9,890 nucleotides of DNA from Casp-actino8 sp044358015 (GTDB lineage Bacteria > Actinomycetota > Acidimicrobiia > Acidimicrobiales > Ilumatobacteraceae), in NCBI GenBank assembly GCA_044358015.1, contig JBIKOO010000061.1, forward strand, positions 1 to 9,890, written 5' to 3'. The translations under genes and the position numbers were made by a program. The number at the start of each line of letters is the position of its first letter. The stretch's first letter is position 1. The notes below the pieces were generated by a model. It was not told the DNA's origin. It did no database searches and saw only the letters and a list, made by a program, of their open reading frames with translations. Shown here piece after piece: positions 1 to 6,415 of this stretch.

Positions 1-2076
1 GGTGAGTCCACTTCATGGTGGGTCCCGGTACCACCGACGTACTCATTAGGTGCAGGCTCATTGGTTTTTGAAGCCTTGATCAACAATGAATGGATCGTCA
101 CCGATCGTTCATGGAAGTCGCAACGGGGCGAAGCATGGACAGCAGTTCCTGTACCTGGTGATGTGGCCTGTTTGCCCTTGGAATCATTTGATGCAACGCA
201 ACATCCATGGGGCTGGGAGCTCGTGGGCTTTGATGATTCAACGTGGACGAAAGCTTTTGAAATTACTCCGCGACACACAGGAGCCGACGGACGAAAATCT
301 CCACCAAGTTCACCTTTCGGAATGTTGCGACCGCCAGTACGTGCTTCGTTTCAAGGTGGCAGTTCGCATGTGGCGAAATATGTCGGCAATGCGCGTGTGG
401 TTGGTTCGCCTCATAATGCTGATCCGGTTCGCCAGTTATTGCTTGATCAAGACACCCCAATGTCAACAGAAGAAAACGCTATTGAACTTCGTTACTTTGA
501 TCTTGGTCATATTGCCGCTGGGCTCATGACCTTACGAATTCGTAATGCAGTTCCCGGAACAGTTATTGATATTGCAGTCTCTGAACATATTGATAGCTCA
601 AACAAATTGGTGACGTTGGGTCAACATGCGGGCTTGCGTTATATCTGTGATGGTGAGATCGGAACATTTGAATCATTCGACATTCTCGGCATGCGCCATA
701 TCCACGCAGCGATTCGCACACCTCACAACAATGAATCGTTAGATGGTCCTGCAGAAATTGAATTAGCGATTGAAATCACCGATCAACATCGACCTCGGCC
801 CACTGGCGCATCGTTTGAATGTTCAGACCCACAACTGAATCTGATTCATGCCATCGGTCTACGTACTGTCGATCTATGCGCGCTTGACGCGTACGTTGAT
901 TGTCCAACACGTGAACAGCGAGCGTGGACTGGCGACTCGGTCGTGCATCAAATGGTTGACTTTGTATCAAACCCTGATTGGTCAATGCCGTTATGGCATC
1001 CGCAATTAGCGACGCATTTACGACCTGATGGAATGTTGGCGATGGCTGCGGCTTCAGATTTTGCTGCCGATGATCGGATGTATCTCCCCGATTGGGCATT
1101 GCATTGGATTCATTCCATCTTCAACATCTATCGCTACGCCGGTGATAAAGAAATTGTGAGTGAATACTTATCAATCGCCGAACGGGTTTTGCGCTGGTTT
1201 GAATCATTCTTGGGTGATGACAATCTGTTACACGATGTCACCGGCTGGGCACTGACCGATTGGGCGAGCGTGTACATGAATGGATGTGCATCAACAACTA
1301 ACGCATTGTGGGCTCGTGGTCTCGATGAATTTGCTGAGATGAGCGAATGGATCGGTAATTCAGCAAACGCGAATTGGGCAAGGTCGCGTCATCAATTGGT
1401 GAAAGATGCCTTCGAAGTTTTCTGGGACGAATCACGTGGTGTTTATATCGATCACGTCGTTGATAGCGAGCGTCGTCCCGAAGCAGCGCAGCATCCTGGT
1501 GCATTGGCGATTGTGGCGCGACTCGTGCCTGAAGATCGCGTGGCGCGCGTGGTTGCGGGCATCACTGATCGCCGCAAACTGATTCGTCACTCGTTTGTGA
1601 TGGATCGCCTCACCGTCGACGGCGATGGTCAGGGATTCGTCTATCTCATGAACGGGTTTCCTGCCCAGCCACCTTGGGATGTTCACCATCAAATGGTTGA
1701 AGCCGAACCATTTTTTCAATACGTCGTGCACGACGCACTGGCGGCAGCTGGCCGCCACGACTTGATTCTGGAGTCCTGTCGTCACTGGCAAGTCTTTGTG
1801 GATGCGGGCGAAACCACTTGGCCCGAGTGTTGGGTGGGTGGCACAAAATGCCACGGCTGGTCGTCTACTCCGACGAGCGATCTCGTGCGTTATATCGCCG
1901 GCATTACGCCAGGCGACCCTGGATATACCTCGGTGCGGATTGCCCCTGTCTTGGGCGACTTGGCCTGGGTCAAAGCCACAGTGCCGACACCTCATGGCTT
2001 TGTCACTGTTGAGGCTCGAGCCGATGGCACTGTGCTGATTGACAGCCCCGTTCCGGTGCTACCCTCGCATACATGA
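1..2076 (+). CDS. GH78 alpha-L-rhamnosidase-like glycoside hydrolase, 5'-partial
   Basis: This is the C-terminal 691 codons of a glycoside hydrolase family 78 enzyme, which removes terminal alpha-L-rhamnose from glycans by an inverting mechanism. The frame is open from base 1. A TTG at 61 is possible, but the residues before it run smoothly into the same fold, so the true start lies upstream; full-length family members are usually 900-1100 residues. Numbering from base 1, residues 21-110 look like a beta-sandwich (it contains an FDDSTW motif). The alpha/alpha barrel starts near 280 with the motif DCPTREQRAWTGD at 300-312. Its D300, E305 and D312 match in spacing the conserved acidic trio of characterised GH78 enzymes (general acid included). 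E609 in TTWPE is the likely catalytic base, followed by the family-typical CHGWSSTPT segment and a C-terminal beta domain. The family call is firm; rhamnose specificity is inferred. Export cannot be judged without the N-terminus. Confidence 0.88.
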   Translation, partial: GESTSWWVPVPPTYSLGAGSLVFEALINNEWIVTDRSWKSQRGEAWTAVPVPGDVACLPLESFDATQHPWGWELVGFDDSTWTKAFEITPRHTGADGRKSPPSSPFGMLRPPVRASFQGGSSHVAKYVGNARVVGSPHNADPVRQLLLDQDTPMSTEENAIELRYFDLGHIAAGLMTLRIRNAVPGTVIDIAVSEHIDSSNKLVTLGQHAGLRYICDGEIGTFESFDILGMRHIHAAIRTPHNNESLDGPAEIELAIEITDQHRPRPTGASFECSDPQLNLIHAIGLRTVDLCALDAYVDCPTREQRAWTGDSVVHQMVDFVSNPDWSMPLWHPQLATHLRPDGMLAMAAASDFAADDRMYLPDWALHWIHSIFNIYRYAGDKEIVSEYLSIAERVLRWFESFLGDDNLLHDVTGWALTDWASVYMNGCASTTNALWARGLDEFAEMSEWIGNSANANWARSRHQLVKDAFEVFWDESRGVYIDHVVDSERRPEAAQHPGALAIVARLVPEDRVARVVAGITDRRKLIRHSFVMDRLTVDGDGQGFVYLMNGFPAQPPWDVHHQMVEAEPFFQYVVHDALAAAGRHDLILESCRHWQVFVDAGETTWPECWVGGTKCHGWSSTPTSDLVRYIAGITPGDPGYTSVRIAPVLGDLAWVKATVPTPHGFVTVEARADGTVLIDSPVPVLPSHT

Positions 2077-2249
2077 TTGCTGGCTTTTTTGATGGACCTG
2101 AGGTCATCGTTGTACTTGTCGTGGTTTTGGTGCTTTTCGGGGGCTCGCGCATCCCGAAACTGGCCAAGAACCTTGGTCAGGCCCAAAAAGAATTTAAAAA
2201 GGGTCTTGCTGAAGGATCCAAAGCCGAGGACGAATCAAAATCAGAGTGA
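2073..2249 (+). CDS. tatA: TatA, Sec-independent protein translocase subunit
   Basis: This 58-residue protein has the complete TatA architecture. A short N-terminus ends in GPE, a very hydrophobic single membrane helix covers about residues 11-22 (Val/Leu-rich), and the hallmark Phe-Gly follows at 22-23. Then come SRIPKLAKNLG and an amphipathic helix to about residue 46, and a charged, disordered tail rich in Glu, Lys and Ser. TatA oligomers form the pore through which the twin-arginine pathway moves folded proteins across the cytoplasmic membrane. The ATG overlaps the stop of the upstream hydrolase as ATGA, and no good Shine-Dalgarno precedes it, so translation is probably coupled to the hydrolase gene. 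No tatB or tatC is nearby; in actinobacteria tatA is often separate from tatB. TatA and TatE/TatB paralogues are hard to separate at this length, but the short tail favours TatA. Confidence 0.9.
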   Translation: MIAGFFDGPEVIVVLVVVLVLFGGSRIPKLAKNLGQAQKEFKKGLAEGSKAEDESKSE

Positions 2250-2254
2250 CTCTC

Positions 2255-2282
2255 TGATCCGAACCCAGTTGGGCGCGGATCA
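2255..2282. terminator. Intergenic hairpin between convergent tatA and whiB
   Basis: The 48-bp gap between the converging genes contains a 7-bp stem, TGATCCG (2255-2261) with CGGATCA (2276-2282). A second short CCC/GGG stem lies inside its loop. An alternative perfect 6-bp stem, TCAGAG (2241-2246) with CTCTGA (2252-2257), overlaps the tatA stop and shares three bases with the first, so both cannot form fully. Neither is followed by a T-run on either strand, so this is not a classical intrinsic terminator. The position between convergent genes makes a bidirectional transcript-end role plausible. Confidence 0.35.
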
Positions 2283-2297
2283 CAGTTGATTGGTCGT

Positions 2298-2549
2298 TCA
2301 GATCGCCTGGAGTGCGATGCGGCGACGTTTGCCTATGCGGCGACGTTCGCGCTCGCTGCAACCGCCCCACACACCGTGATCGATGTGATTTTCGAGAGCG
2401 TATTCGAGGCAAGCGGCGGTCACCGAGCAGGTCGCGCAAATCTTGCGGGCCTTATCGACGCCCACCCCATCGCTGGGGAAGAACGTATTAGGCGGGTAAG
2501 CGCGGCAAGCGCCTTCGGCCATCCAGGTGGCTACTGATTCTTCATTCAT
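2298..2549 (-). CDS. whiB: WhiB-family iron-sulfur transcriptional regulator
   Basis: This is an 83-residue WhiB-like protein. These are small actinobacterial regulators that carry a redox- or NO-sensitive [4Fe-4S] cluster and usually act by binding the primary sigma factor. The four cluster ligands are C15, C38, C41 and C47, with the expected CxxC and C-x5-C spacing. The turn GVWGG is at 59-63, followed by a basic tail (RERRRIGKRRR, about 67-77) that serves as the DNA-binding segment in the family. The chosen ATG has an ideal AAGGAG 8 bases upstream; the longer frame to 2660 adds 37 residues unlike the family and was rejected. An extra cysteine, C64, directly follows GVWGG, where Leu or Thr is more usual. 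Which WhiB paralogue this is cannot be settled here. It is transcribed divergently from the small ORF at 2844. Confidence 0.94.
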   Translation of the reverse strand: MNEESVATWMAEGACRAYPPNTFFPSDGVGVDKARKICATCSVTAACLEYALENHIDHGVWGGCSERERRRIGKRRRIALQAI

Positions 2550-2843
2550 GAGTATTTCTCCTTGTGCGAAGGTGGTTTCCGCCCGCTTCGCCCTATGAGA
2601 AGTTGAGTTTTCGGTGACCCCAGTAAGACGTTTACCGAGGCTGATTGAGTTCCCAACCACTTTCAGTTAACCATGCCTGGCTCGGGAGAACCAGTCAGGG
2701 TTAGTTCTGACACGTAAGTATCGCCGATAGGGTTTGCCTGACCAGCGGTTTTCCTGGTGAGAAATCGGTAAGTTTTTTGGCACACGCCTGAGAATTCGCC
2801 AAGATCTTGCCCGACCAACGGCTTTTCGCACTCAAGGAGTCCC
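2550..2843. promoter_or_regulatory. Divergent intergenic region of whiB and the 88-residue ORF
   Basis: This 294-bp stretch must hold the promoters for whiB (leftward) and the small ORF (rightward). No convincing -35/-10 pair could be picked by eye on either strand; TANNNT-like boxes occur (for example TAAGTT at 2769-2774) but lack a good -35 partner. Short imperfect inverted repeats are present, such as GTCAG (2694-2698) with CTGAC (2707-2711). No coding sequence or RNA gene was recognised in it. Confidence 0.5.
2558..2563 (-). promoter_or_regulatory. Ribosome binding site fixing the whiB start
   Basis: On the minus strand the sequence reads AAGGAG followed by an 8-base spacer and ATG at 2549. 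It fixes the 83-residue form over the longer open frame that begins at 2660. Confidence 0.85.
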
Positions 2844-3110
2844 ATGTCCGATCTACACACCTCAGCACAATCTCGAGCACATGTCCGCATCGTGTTTCTC
2901 GGCCCAGTAGCTCCGCACTGGGACGTTGTTGGCGACTTTGGCGATCGAGTCGTCGTCGAAGAATTCCGCACACGTGCCTTGGCGCGTTTAGTTCTGTTGC
3001 CGTACACCGATCCGCAGTTCAAGCGCAACCGTGAGCGCATCATGCGTGATGGTGAGCGCGAAAACGTCACCGTCGAGTGGGATCTCGGCTTTGACGAGAA
3101 CCTTTCCTGA
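2844..3110 (+). CDS. Uncharacterised 88-residue protein upstream of ppk1
   Basis: I do not recognise this protein. It has a good start: AAGGAG at 2834-2839, 4 bases before ATG. It is a soluble, strongly charged protein with no cysteine, signal peptide or membrane helix. The first 12 residues look disordered. A beta-like segment VRIVFLGPVAPHWDVV (about 14-29) follows, then an Arg-rich helix around EEFRTRALARL (about 40-50), then PYTDPQFKRNRERIMRDGERE and a closing TVEWDLGF. Its composition is that of a folded protein, unlike the Ser/Thr/Arg-rich frame on the opposite strand. It ends 40 bp before ppk1 on the same strand, so co-transcription is likely, and a role linked to phosphate or polyphosphate is possible but only inferred from position. 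RbpA, another small actinobacterial protein, was considered and does not match. Confidence 0.72.
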   Translation: MSDLHTSAQSRAHVRIVFLGPVAPHWDVVGDFGDRVVVEEFRTRALARLVLLPYTDPQFKRNRERIMRDGERENVTVEWDLGFDENLS

Positions 3111-3124
3111 ACATCAGGTAAATA

Positions 3125-3143
3125 CGCCGACATCGTGTCGGTG
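3125..3143 (+). other. Hairpin immediately upstream of the ppk1 start
   Basis: CGCCGACA (3125-3132) pairs with TGTCGGTG (3136-3143) across the three-base loop TCG: eight pairs, one of them G-T. It ends seven bases before the TTG start and takes up the place where a Shine-Dalgarno would lie. No T-run follows, so termination is unlikely; an effect on translation initiation is inferred. Confidence 0.5.
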
Positions 3144-3150
3144 CTAACTA

Positions 3151-5226
3151 TTGAATGGGATCCGCGTGGATCATCGTTTACTGAACCGAGAACTGAGTTG
3201 GCTTGATTTCAACGAGCGCGTCTTGCGTCTCGCCACCGAGCCAGGCATCCCGCTGTTAGAGCGGTTGAAATTTTGCGCCATATTCTCGTCCAACCTGGAC
3301 GAGTTTTATCAGGTACGTGTCGCGGCCATGAAAGACCAAGAGGCTGCTGGCATTACAGCTCGCTTGCCTGATGGTCTCACTCCGGCCCAACAACTTTCAA
3401 AAGTGTTGACGCGAGTTCAAGAATTATCGCAGCGTCAACAACGACTCTTGAACGATGTGTTGTTACCGCAACTCAAGCGCGAAGGTGTGGAACTGTGTGA
3501 GTGGGCCGATCTCACCAGTGAAGAAATTGCCTACCTTGATGACTTTTATGAGCGACGAATTTTTCCGGTACTTACACCTTTAGCAGTTGACCCGGCGCAC
3601 CCATTTCCGTATGTGTCGAACCTGGCTCTCAGCGTCGCCACCATTGTGCGTGATCCATCAACTGATGAAGAGCGTTTTGCGCGAGTCAAGGTTCCGACCC
3701 TTTTCCCTCGACTGTTGGCGTTGCCCGGTGGAATGCGTTTTGTGCCCGTCGAACAAGTGATTATTCAGAATCTTGAAACACTATTCCCCGGCATGAAGGT
3801 TGCTCACTCAACAACTTTCCGTATTACTCGTAATGCCGACTTGTCACTTGAAGACGAAGACGCCGATGACTTGTTGCAAGCAGTTGAACTCGAGTTGCGT
3901 CGTCGGCGATTTGGTCGAGCAGTGCGGCTTGAAATAGATCAGAACGTTTCGGCTCACATGTTGACCCTGATTGCTGAAGAACATGATCTCACTGAAGTTG
4001 ATGTCATTCCAGTGAACGGACTTGTTGATCTGACCTGTTTGTGGCAAATGCACGCAGTTGATCGCCCCGATTTGAAAGACGATCAGTGGCAACCTGTGAC
4101 CGCAGGACGATTAGCGGCTGCCGAAGAACTTGATCGCTCAATATTTGCTGTTGTACGTGAGCGTGCCCTTCTACTGCATCACCCGTACGAGAGTTTCGCC
4201 AGTTCGGTGGAAGAGTTTTTGTCGCAAGCGGCCGATGACCCGCGGGTGCAAAGTATCAAGATGACGTTGTATCGCACGAGTGGCGATAGCCCTATTGCAC
4301 GACATCTCATTAGAGCCGCCGAACGCGGTGTCCAAGTTGCAGTGCTCGTCGAATTAAAGGCTCGTTTTGATGAAGCCACCAACGTCACGTGGGCAAAAGC
4401 TTTTGAACGTGCCGGTGTTCATGTGGTGTACGGAGTTGTTGGTTTAAAGACTCACGCGAAATGTGTTTTGGTGGTGCGCGAAGACAGCGACGGTTTGCGT
4501 CGTTATGTGCACCTCGGTACGGGCAACTACAACTCGCGTACGGCTCGGTTATATGAAGACCTTGGTTACATCACGAGCGAACCTGATATCACCACTGATG
4601 CCGCGCAGTTGTTTAATCACCTCACTGGCTACAGCCGCGATGTTGAATACAGCCGACTTCTGGTGGCCCCCGATTACTTGCGTCGGCGTTTGATCGACCT
4701 GATCCGTGGCGAAGGCGAGATGGGCGAGCGCGGTCAAATCACGATCAAGGTCAACTCATTGGCTGACGCCGAAATGGCCGAAGAGCTGTACGCCGCGAGC
4801 CAAAAGGGCGCCAAAGTTGATCTGATTATTCGAGGTCTGTGCTGTTTGCGAGCTGGTGTACCCGGCTTAAGCGAGAACATTCGTGTGCGATCGGTTTTGG
4901 GGCGCTATCTCGAACACTCCCGGGTCTTCCGTTTTGCCAATGGGCAAGGCGAGGGGCAGCCGCTGCACCTCATTGGCTCAGCCGACCTGATGGGGCGAAA
5001 TTTAGATAAGCGAGTAGAAGTGTTAACCCCGTTGACACATCCCAAACACCAAGACTGGCTCAACAAAACCTTTGAAACTTTGCTGTCAGATACGGCTGCC
5101 GCGTTCGAATTGTTGCCCGATGATTCATGGACACGCGTCGGACCAGCACTTTTCGAGCCTCATCCGCAACGAATCCTGTATGAGTGGGCCGCTCACCAAC
5201 AAACCCGACGGATTAGTCGTGAGTAG
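3151..5226 (+). CDS. ppk1: Polyphosphate kinase (PPK1)
   Basis: PPK1 reversibly transfers the gamma-phosphate of ATP onto inorganic polyphosphate, building a phosphate and energy store. The 691-residue length matches E. coli Ppk (688). The N domain opens with NRELSWLDFNERVL and the nucleotide-contacting FSSNLDEFY (N48). A head domain follows (FPVLTPLAVDPAHPFPY), then two phospholipase-D-like catalytic domains. Active-site residues are all present: R375 in MTLYRTSG and R405 in ELKARFDEATN (metal/phosphate contacts), H435 in KTHAK (the autophosphorylated histidine) and H589 in EHSRVF (second catalytic histidine). The SADLMGRNLDKRVE motif lies near the C-terminus. The start is uncertain: an in-frame stop lies at 3145-3147, so only TTG 3151 or GTG 3166 can serve. 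TTG has no Shine-Dalgarno; GTG has a weak GGGA (3157-3160), and its product would still keep the NRELSW motif. It lies between the 88-residue ORF and the pst operon, with no clear terminator after it. Confidence 0.97.
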   Translation: MNGIRVDHRLLNRELSWLDFNERVLRLATEPGIPLLERLKFCAIFSSNLDEFYQVRVAAMKDQEAAGITARLPDGLTPAQQLSKVLTRVQELSQRQQRLLNDVLLPQLKREGVELCEWADLTSEEIAYLDDFYERRIFPVLTPLAVDPAHPFPYVSNLALSVATIVRDPSTDEERFARVKVPTLFPRLLALPGGMRFVPVEQVIIQNLETLFPGMKVAHSTTFRITRNADLSLEDEDADDLLQAVELELRRRRFGRAVRLEIDQNVSAHMLTLIAEEHDLTEVDVIPVNGLVDLTCLWQMHAVDRPDLKDDQWQPVTAGRLAAAEELDRSIFAVVRERALLLHHPYESFASSVEEFLSQAADDPRVQSIKMTLYRTSGDSPIARHLIRAAERGVQVAVLVELKARFDEATNVTWAKAFERAGVHVVYGVVGLKTHAKCVLVVREDSDGLRRYVHLGTGNYNSRTARLYEDLGYITSEPDITTDAAQLFNHLTGYSRDVEYSRLLVAPDYLRRRLIDLIRGEGEMGERGQITIKVNSLADAEMAEELYAASQKGAKVDLIIRGLCCLRAGVPGLSENIRVRSVLGRYLEHSRVFRFANGQGEGQPLHLIGSADLMGRNLDKRVEVLTPLTHPKHQDWLNKTFETLLSDTAAAFELLPDDSWTRVGPALFEPHPQRILYEWAAHQQTRRISRE

Positions 5227-5250
5227 GTTTACCCCAAAATGTTCCCGTGA

Positions 5251-5268
5251 GTTAACCTTTCATTCATC
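5251..5268 (+). promoter_or_regulatory. Candidate Pho box upstream of pstS
   Basis: GTTAACC (5251-5257), four bases, then ATTCATC (5262-5268) forms two heptamers at an 11-base period. That is the architecture of actinobacterial PhoP/RegX3-type sites, whose unit resembles GTTCACC. The matches are 6 of 7 and 5 of 7. pstS is the classic target of such regulators, so the position supports it, but the match is imperfect and no regulator gene is in the window. Confidence 0.3.
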
Positions 5269-5311
5269 TGAACAACAGGTAAACGAAAGATTGCCTTTCT
5301 AAGGTTCGTGG

Positions 5312-5334
5312 CGCACGGATTGTGAACCCGTGCG
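5312..5334 (+). other. Hairpin in the pstS 5' leader
   Basis: CGCACGG (5312-5318) and CCGTGCG (5328-5334) form a perfect 7-bp GC-rich stem with a 9-base loop. It lies 10 bases before the AAGGAG of pstS and just after the possible -10 box. It may stabilise or tune the pstS message; no T-run follows. Confidence 0.5.
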
Positions 5335-5360
5335 ATACCTACCCAAGGAGACTTATTCAA

Positions 5361-6410
5361 ATGAAACTCAAGCAGTGGTCGCTACTCGCCGCCCTGGCCG
5401 TCACCCTTCCCCTTGCCGCTTGCGGTGGAGACGACAGCGCTTCAACCAACTCAGAGGCTCCGGCTTCATCGGACGCACCTGTTTCAACCGATGCCCCATC
5501 AAATGGTGAAGGTGGCAGCGTTTTCGTGACTGGTTCATCAACTGTTGAACCCATCTCTATCAAGGTCGGCGAACTCGCTGGAACCGCCGAAGGTGGCAAC
5601 CTCAAGGTCACTGTTGAAGGACCCGGAACTGGCGACGGGTTCAAGAAGTTCTGTGCTGGCGAAGGTGACATCACCGGTGCCTCACGAGCGATCAAAGAAG
5701 AAGAAGCCACGTTGTGTGCTGACGGTGGCGTTGAGTACATCGAAATCGCCGTCGCAATCGACGGATTGACCGTAGCCACGAGCCCAGCGAATACCGCCGT
5801 TGAATGTCTTGACAAGGCCGCCTTATACGCCTTGGTCGGACCCGAATCCGAAGGCTTCTCGAGCTGGGCTGACGCCAACGTCATCGCTGCAGAATTGGAA
5901 TCGGCATTCGCAACATTGCCCGACGCTCCGTTGAGCGTTTATGGACCCGGTGAAGAAAGCGGAACCTACGACTCGTTCGTGGAATTCGCTCTCAAGTCAA
6001 TTGCGGGCGACCGTGGAACCGATGAAGCAACTCGTGCCGATTACACCGCTAGCCCCAATGACAACGTCATCGTGGACGGCATTGAAAGTGCTGACACTTC
6101 ACTTGGTTGGGTGGGCTACGCCTACTACAAGGCTGAAGTCGAGCGTATGAAGGCCATCGCCATTGCCGACAAAGAAGGCAACTGTGTTCTTCCGACCGAT
6201 GAGACCATCGCCGATGGTTCGTACCCCTTCTCCCGCACGCTGTACATCTACGTGAACAAGGCCAACGCTGCTGAAAACCCAGCCGTGGCCGCTTACGTTG
6301 ATCTGTACTTGTCGGCCCAGGGCATTGAGCAAGTCAGCGCAGCTGGCTACGTACAGCTTGAATCGGCTAAGCAGCAATTGTCCCTCGACGCATGGACTGC
6401 GCGAGGCTAA
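5361..6410 (+). CDS. pstS: PstS, phosphate-binding lipoprotein of the Pst ABC transporter
   Basis: PstS binds orthophosphate outside the membrane and hands it to PstCA. The ATG at 5361 is chosen because AAGGAG lies 10 bases upstream and the protein then begins with a lipoprotein signal: Lys2 and Lys4, a hydrophobic core, and the lipobox LAAC with lipidated C21. An in-frame GTG at 5322 would add 13 residues and bury the signal. After the cysteine comes a Ser/Ala/Asp/Pro-rich tether (about 24-52). The mature PBP-like domain carries the phosphate-site elements GSSTVE (58-63), GDITGASR with D103 and R109, and SGTYDSF (200-206). The 349-residue length is normal. It is the first gene of the pst operon, and pstC starts 5 bases after its stop. 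Induction under phosphate limitation is expected from the family and from the possible Pho box upstream. Confidence 0.96.
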   Translation: MKLKQWSLLAALAVTLPLAACGGDDSASTNSEAPASSDAPVSTDAPSNGEGGSVFVTGSSTVEPISIKVGELAGTAEGGNLKVTVEGPGTGDGFKKFCAGEGDITGASRAIKEEEATLCADGGVEYIEIAVAIDGLTVATSPANTAVECLDKAALYALVGPESEGFSSWADANVIAAELESAFATLPDAPLSVYGPGEESGTYDSFVEFALKSIAGDRGTDEATRADYTASPNDNVIVDGIESADTSLGWVGYAYYKAEVERMKAIAIADKEGNCVLPTDETIADGSYPFSRTLYIYVNKANAAENPAVAAYVDLYLSAQGIEQVSAAGYVQLESAKQQLSLDAWTARG

Positions 6411-6415
6411 GAGTT

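Larger units (their letters stand above)
5227..5360 (+). promoter_or_regulatory. pstS promoter and leader region
   Basis: This 134-bp gap between ppk1 and pstS is the only sizeable non-coding stretch inside the phosphate cluster. In order it holds heptamers related to the actinobacterial Pho-box unit (5227-5268), GGTAAAC at 5278-5284 (the exact reverse complement of GTTTACC at 5227-5233), a possible -10 TAAGGT at 5300-5305, a 7-bp hairpin (5312-5334) and the pstS ribosome site AAGGAG at 5345-5350. No intrinsic terminator for ppk1 is visible, so read-through into pstS is possible alongside a dedicated promoter. Confidence 0.6.

Noticed and set aside
1432..1995. 187-residue open frame on the minus strand inside the hydrolase
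   Set aside because: It lies wholly inside the GH78 catalytic domain on the opposite strand, with no ribosome site or family match.
2286..2537. 83-residue open frame on the plus strand
   Set aside because: It is antisense to whiB, whose four cysteines and GVWGG are unambiguous; the Ala-rich product matches nothing.
2550..2660. 37-residue N-terminal extension of whiB from an upstream ATG
   Set aside because: The ideal AAGGAG before ATG 2549 and the family's usual N-terminus favour the short form; the extension covers the ribosome site itself.
2663..3133. 156-residue open frame on the minus strand opposite the 88-residue ORF
   Set aside because: Its Ser/Thr/Arg-rich composition is that of an antisense shadow, it has no recognisable fold, and the plus-strand ORF has a strong ribosome site.
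5357..5884. 175-residue open frame on the minus strand across pstS
   Set aside because: It is antisense to a clear pstS with lipobox and phosphate-site motifs, and its low-complexity Ser/Ala/Pro sequence mirrors the codons on the other strand.
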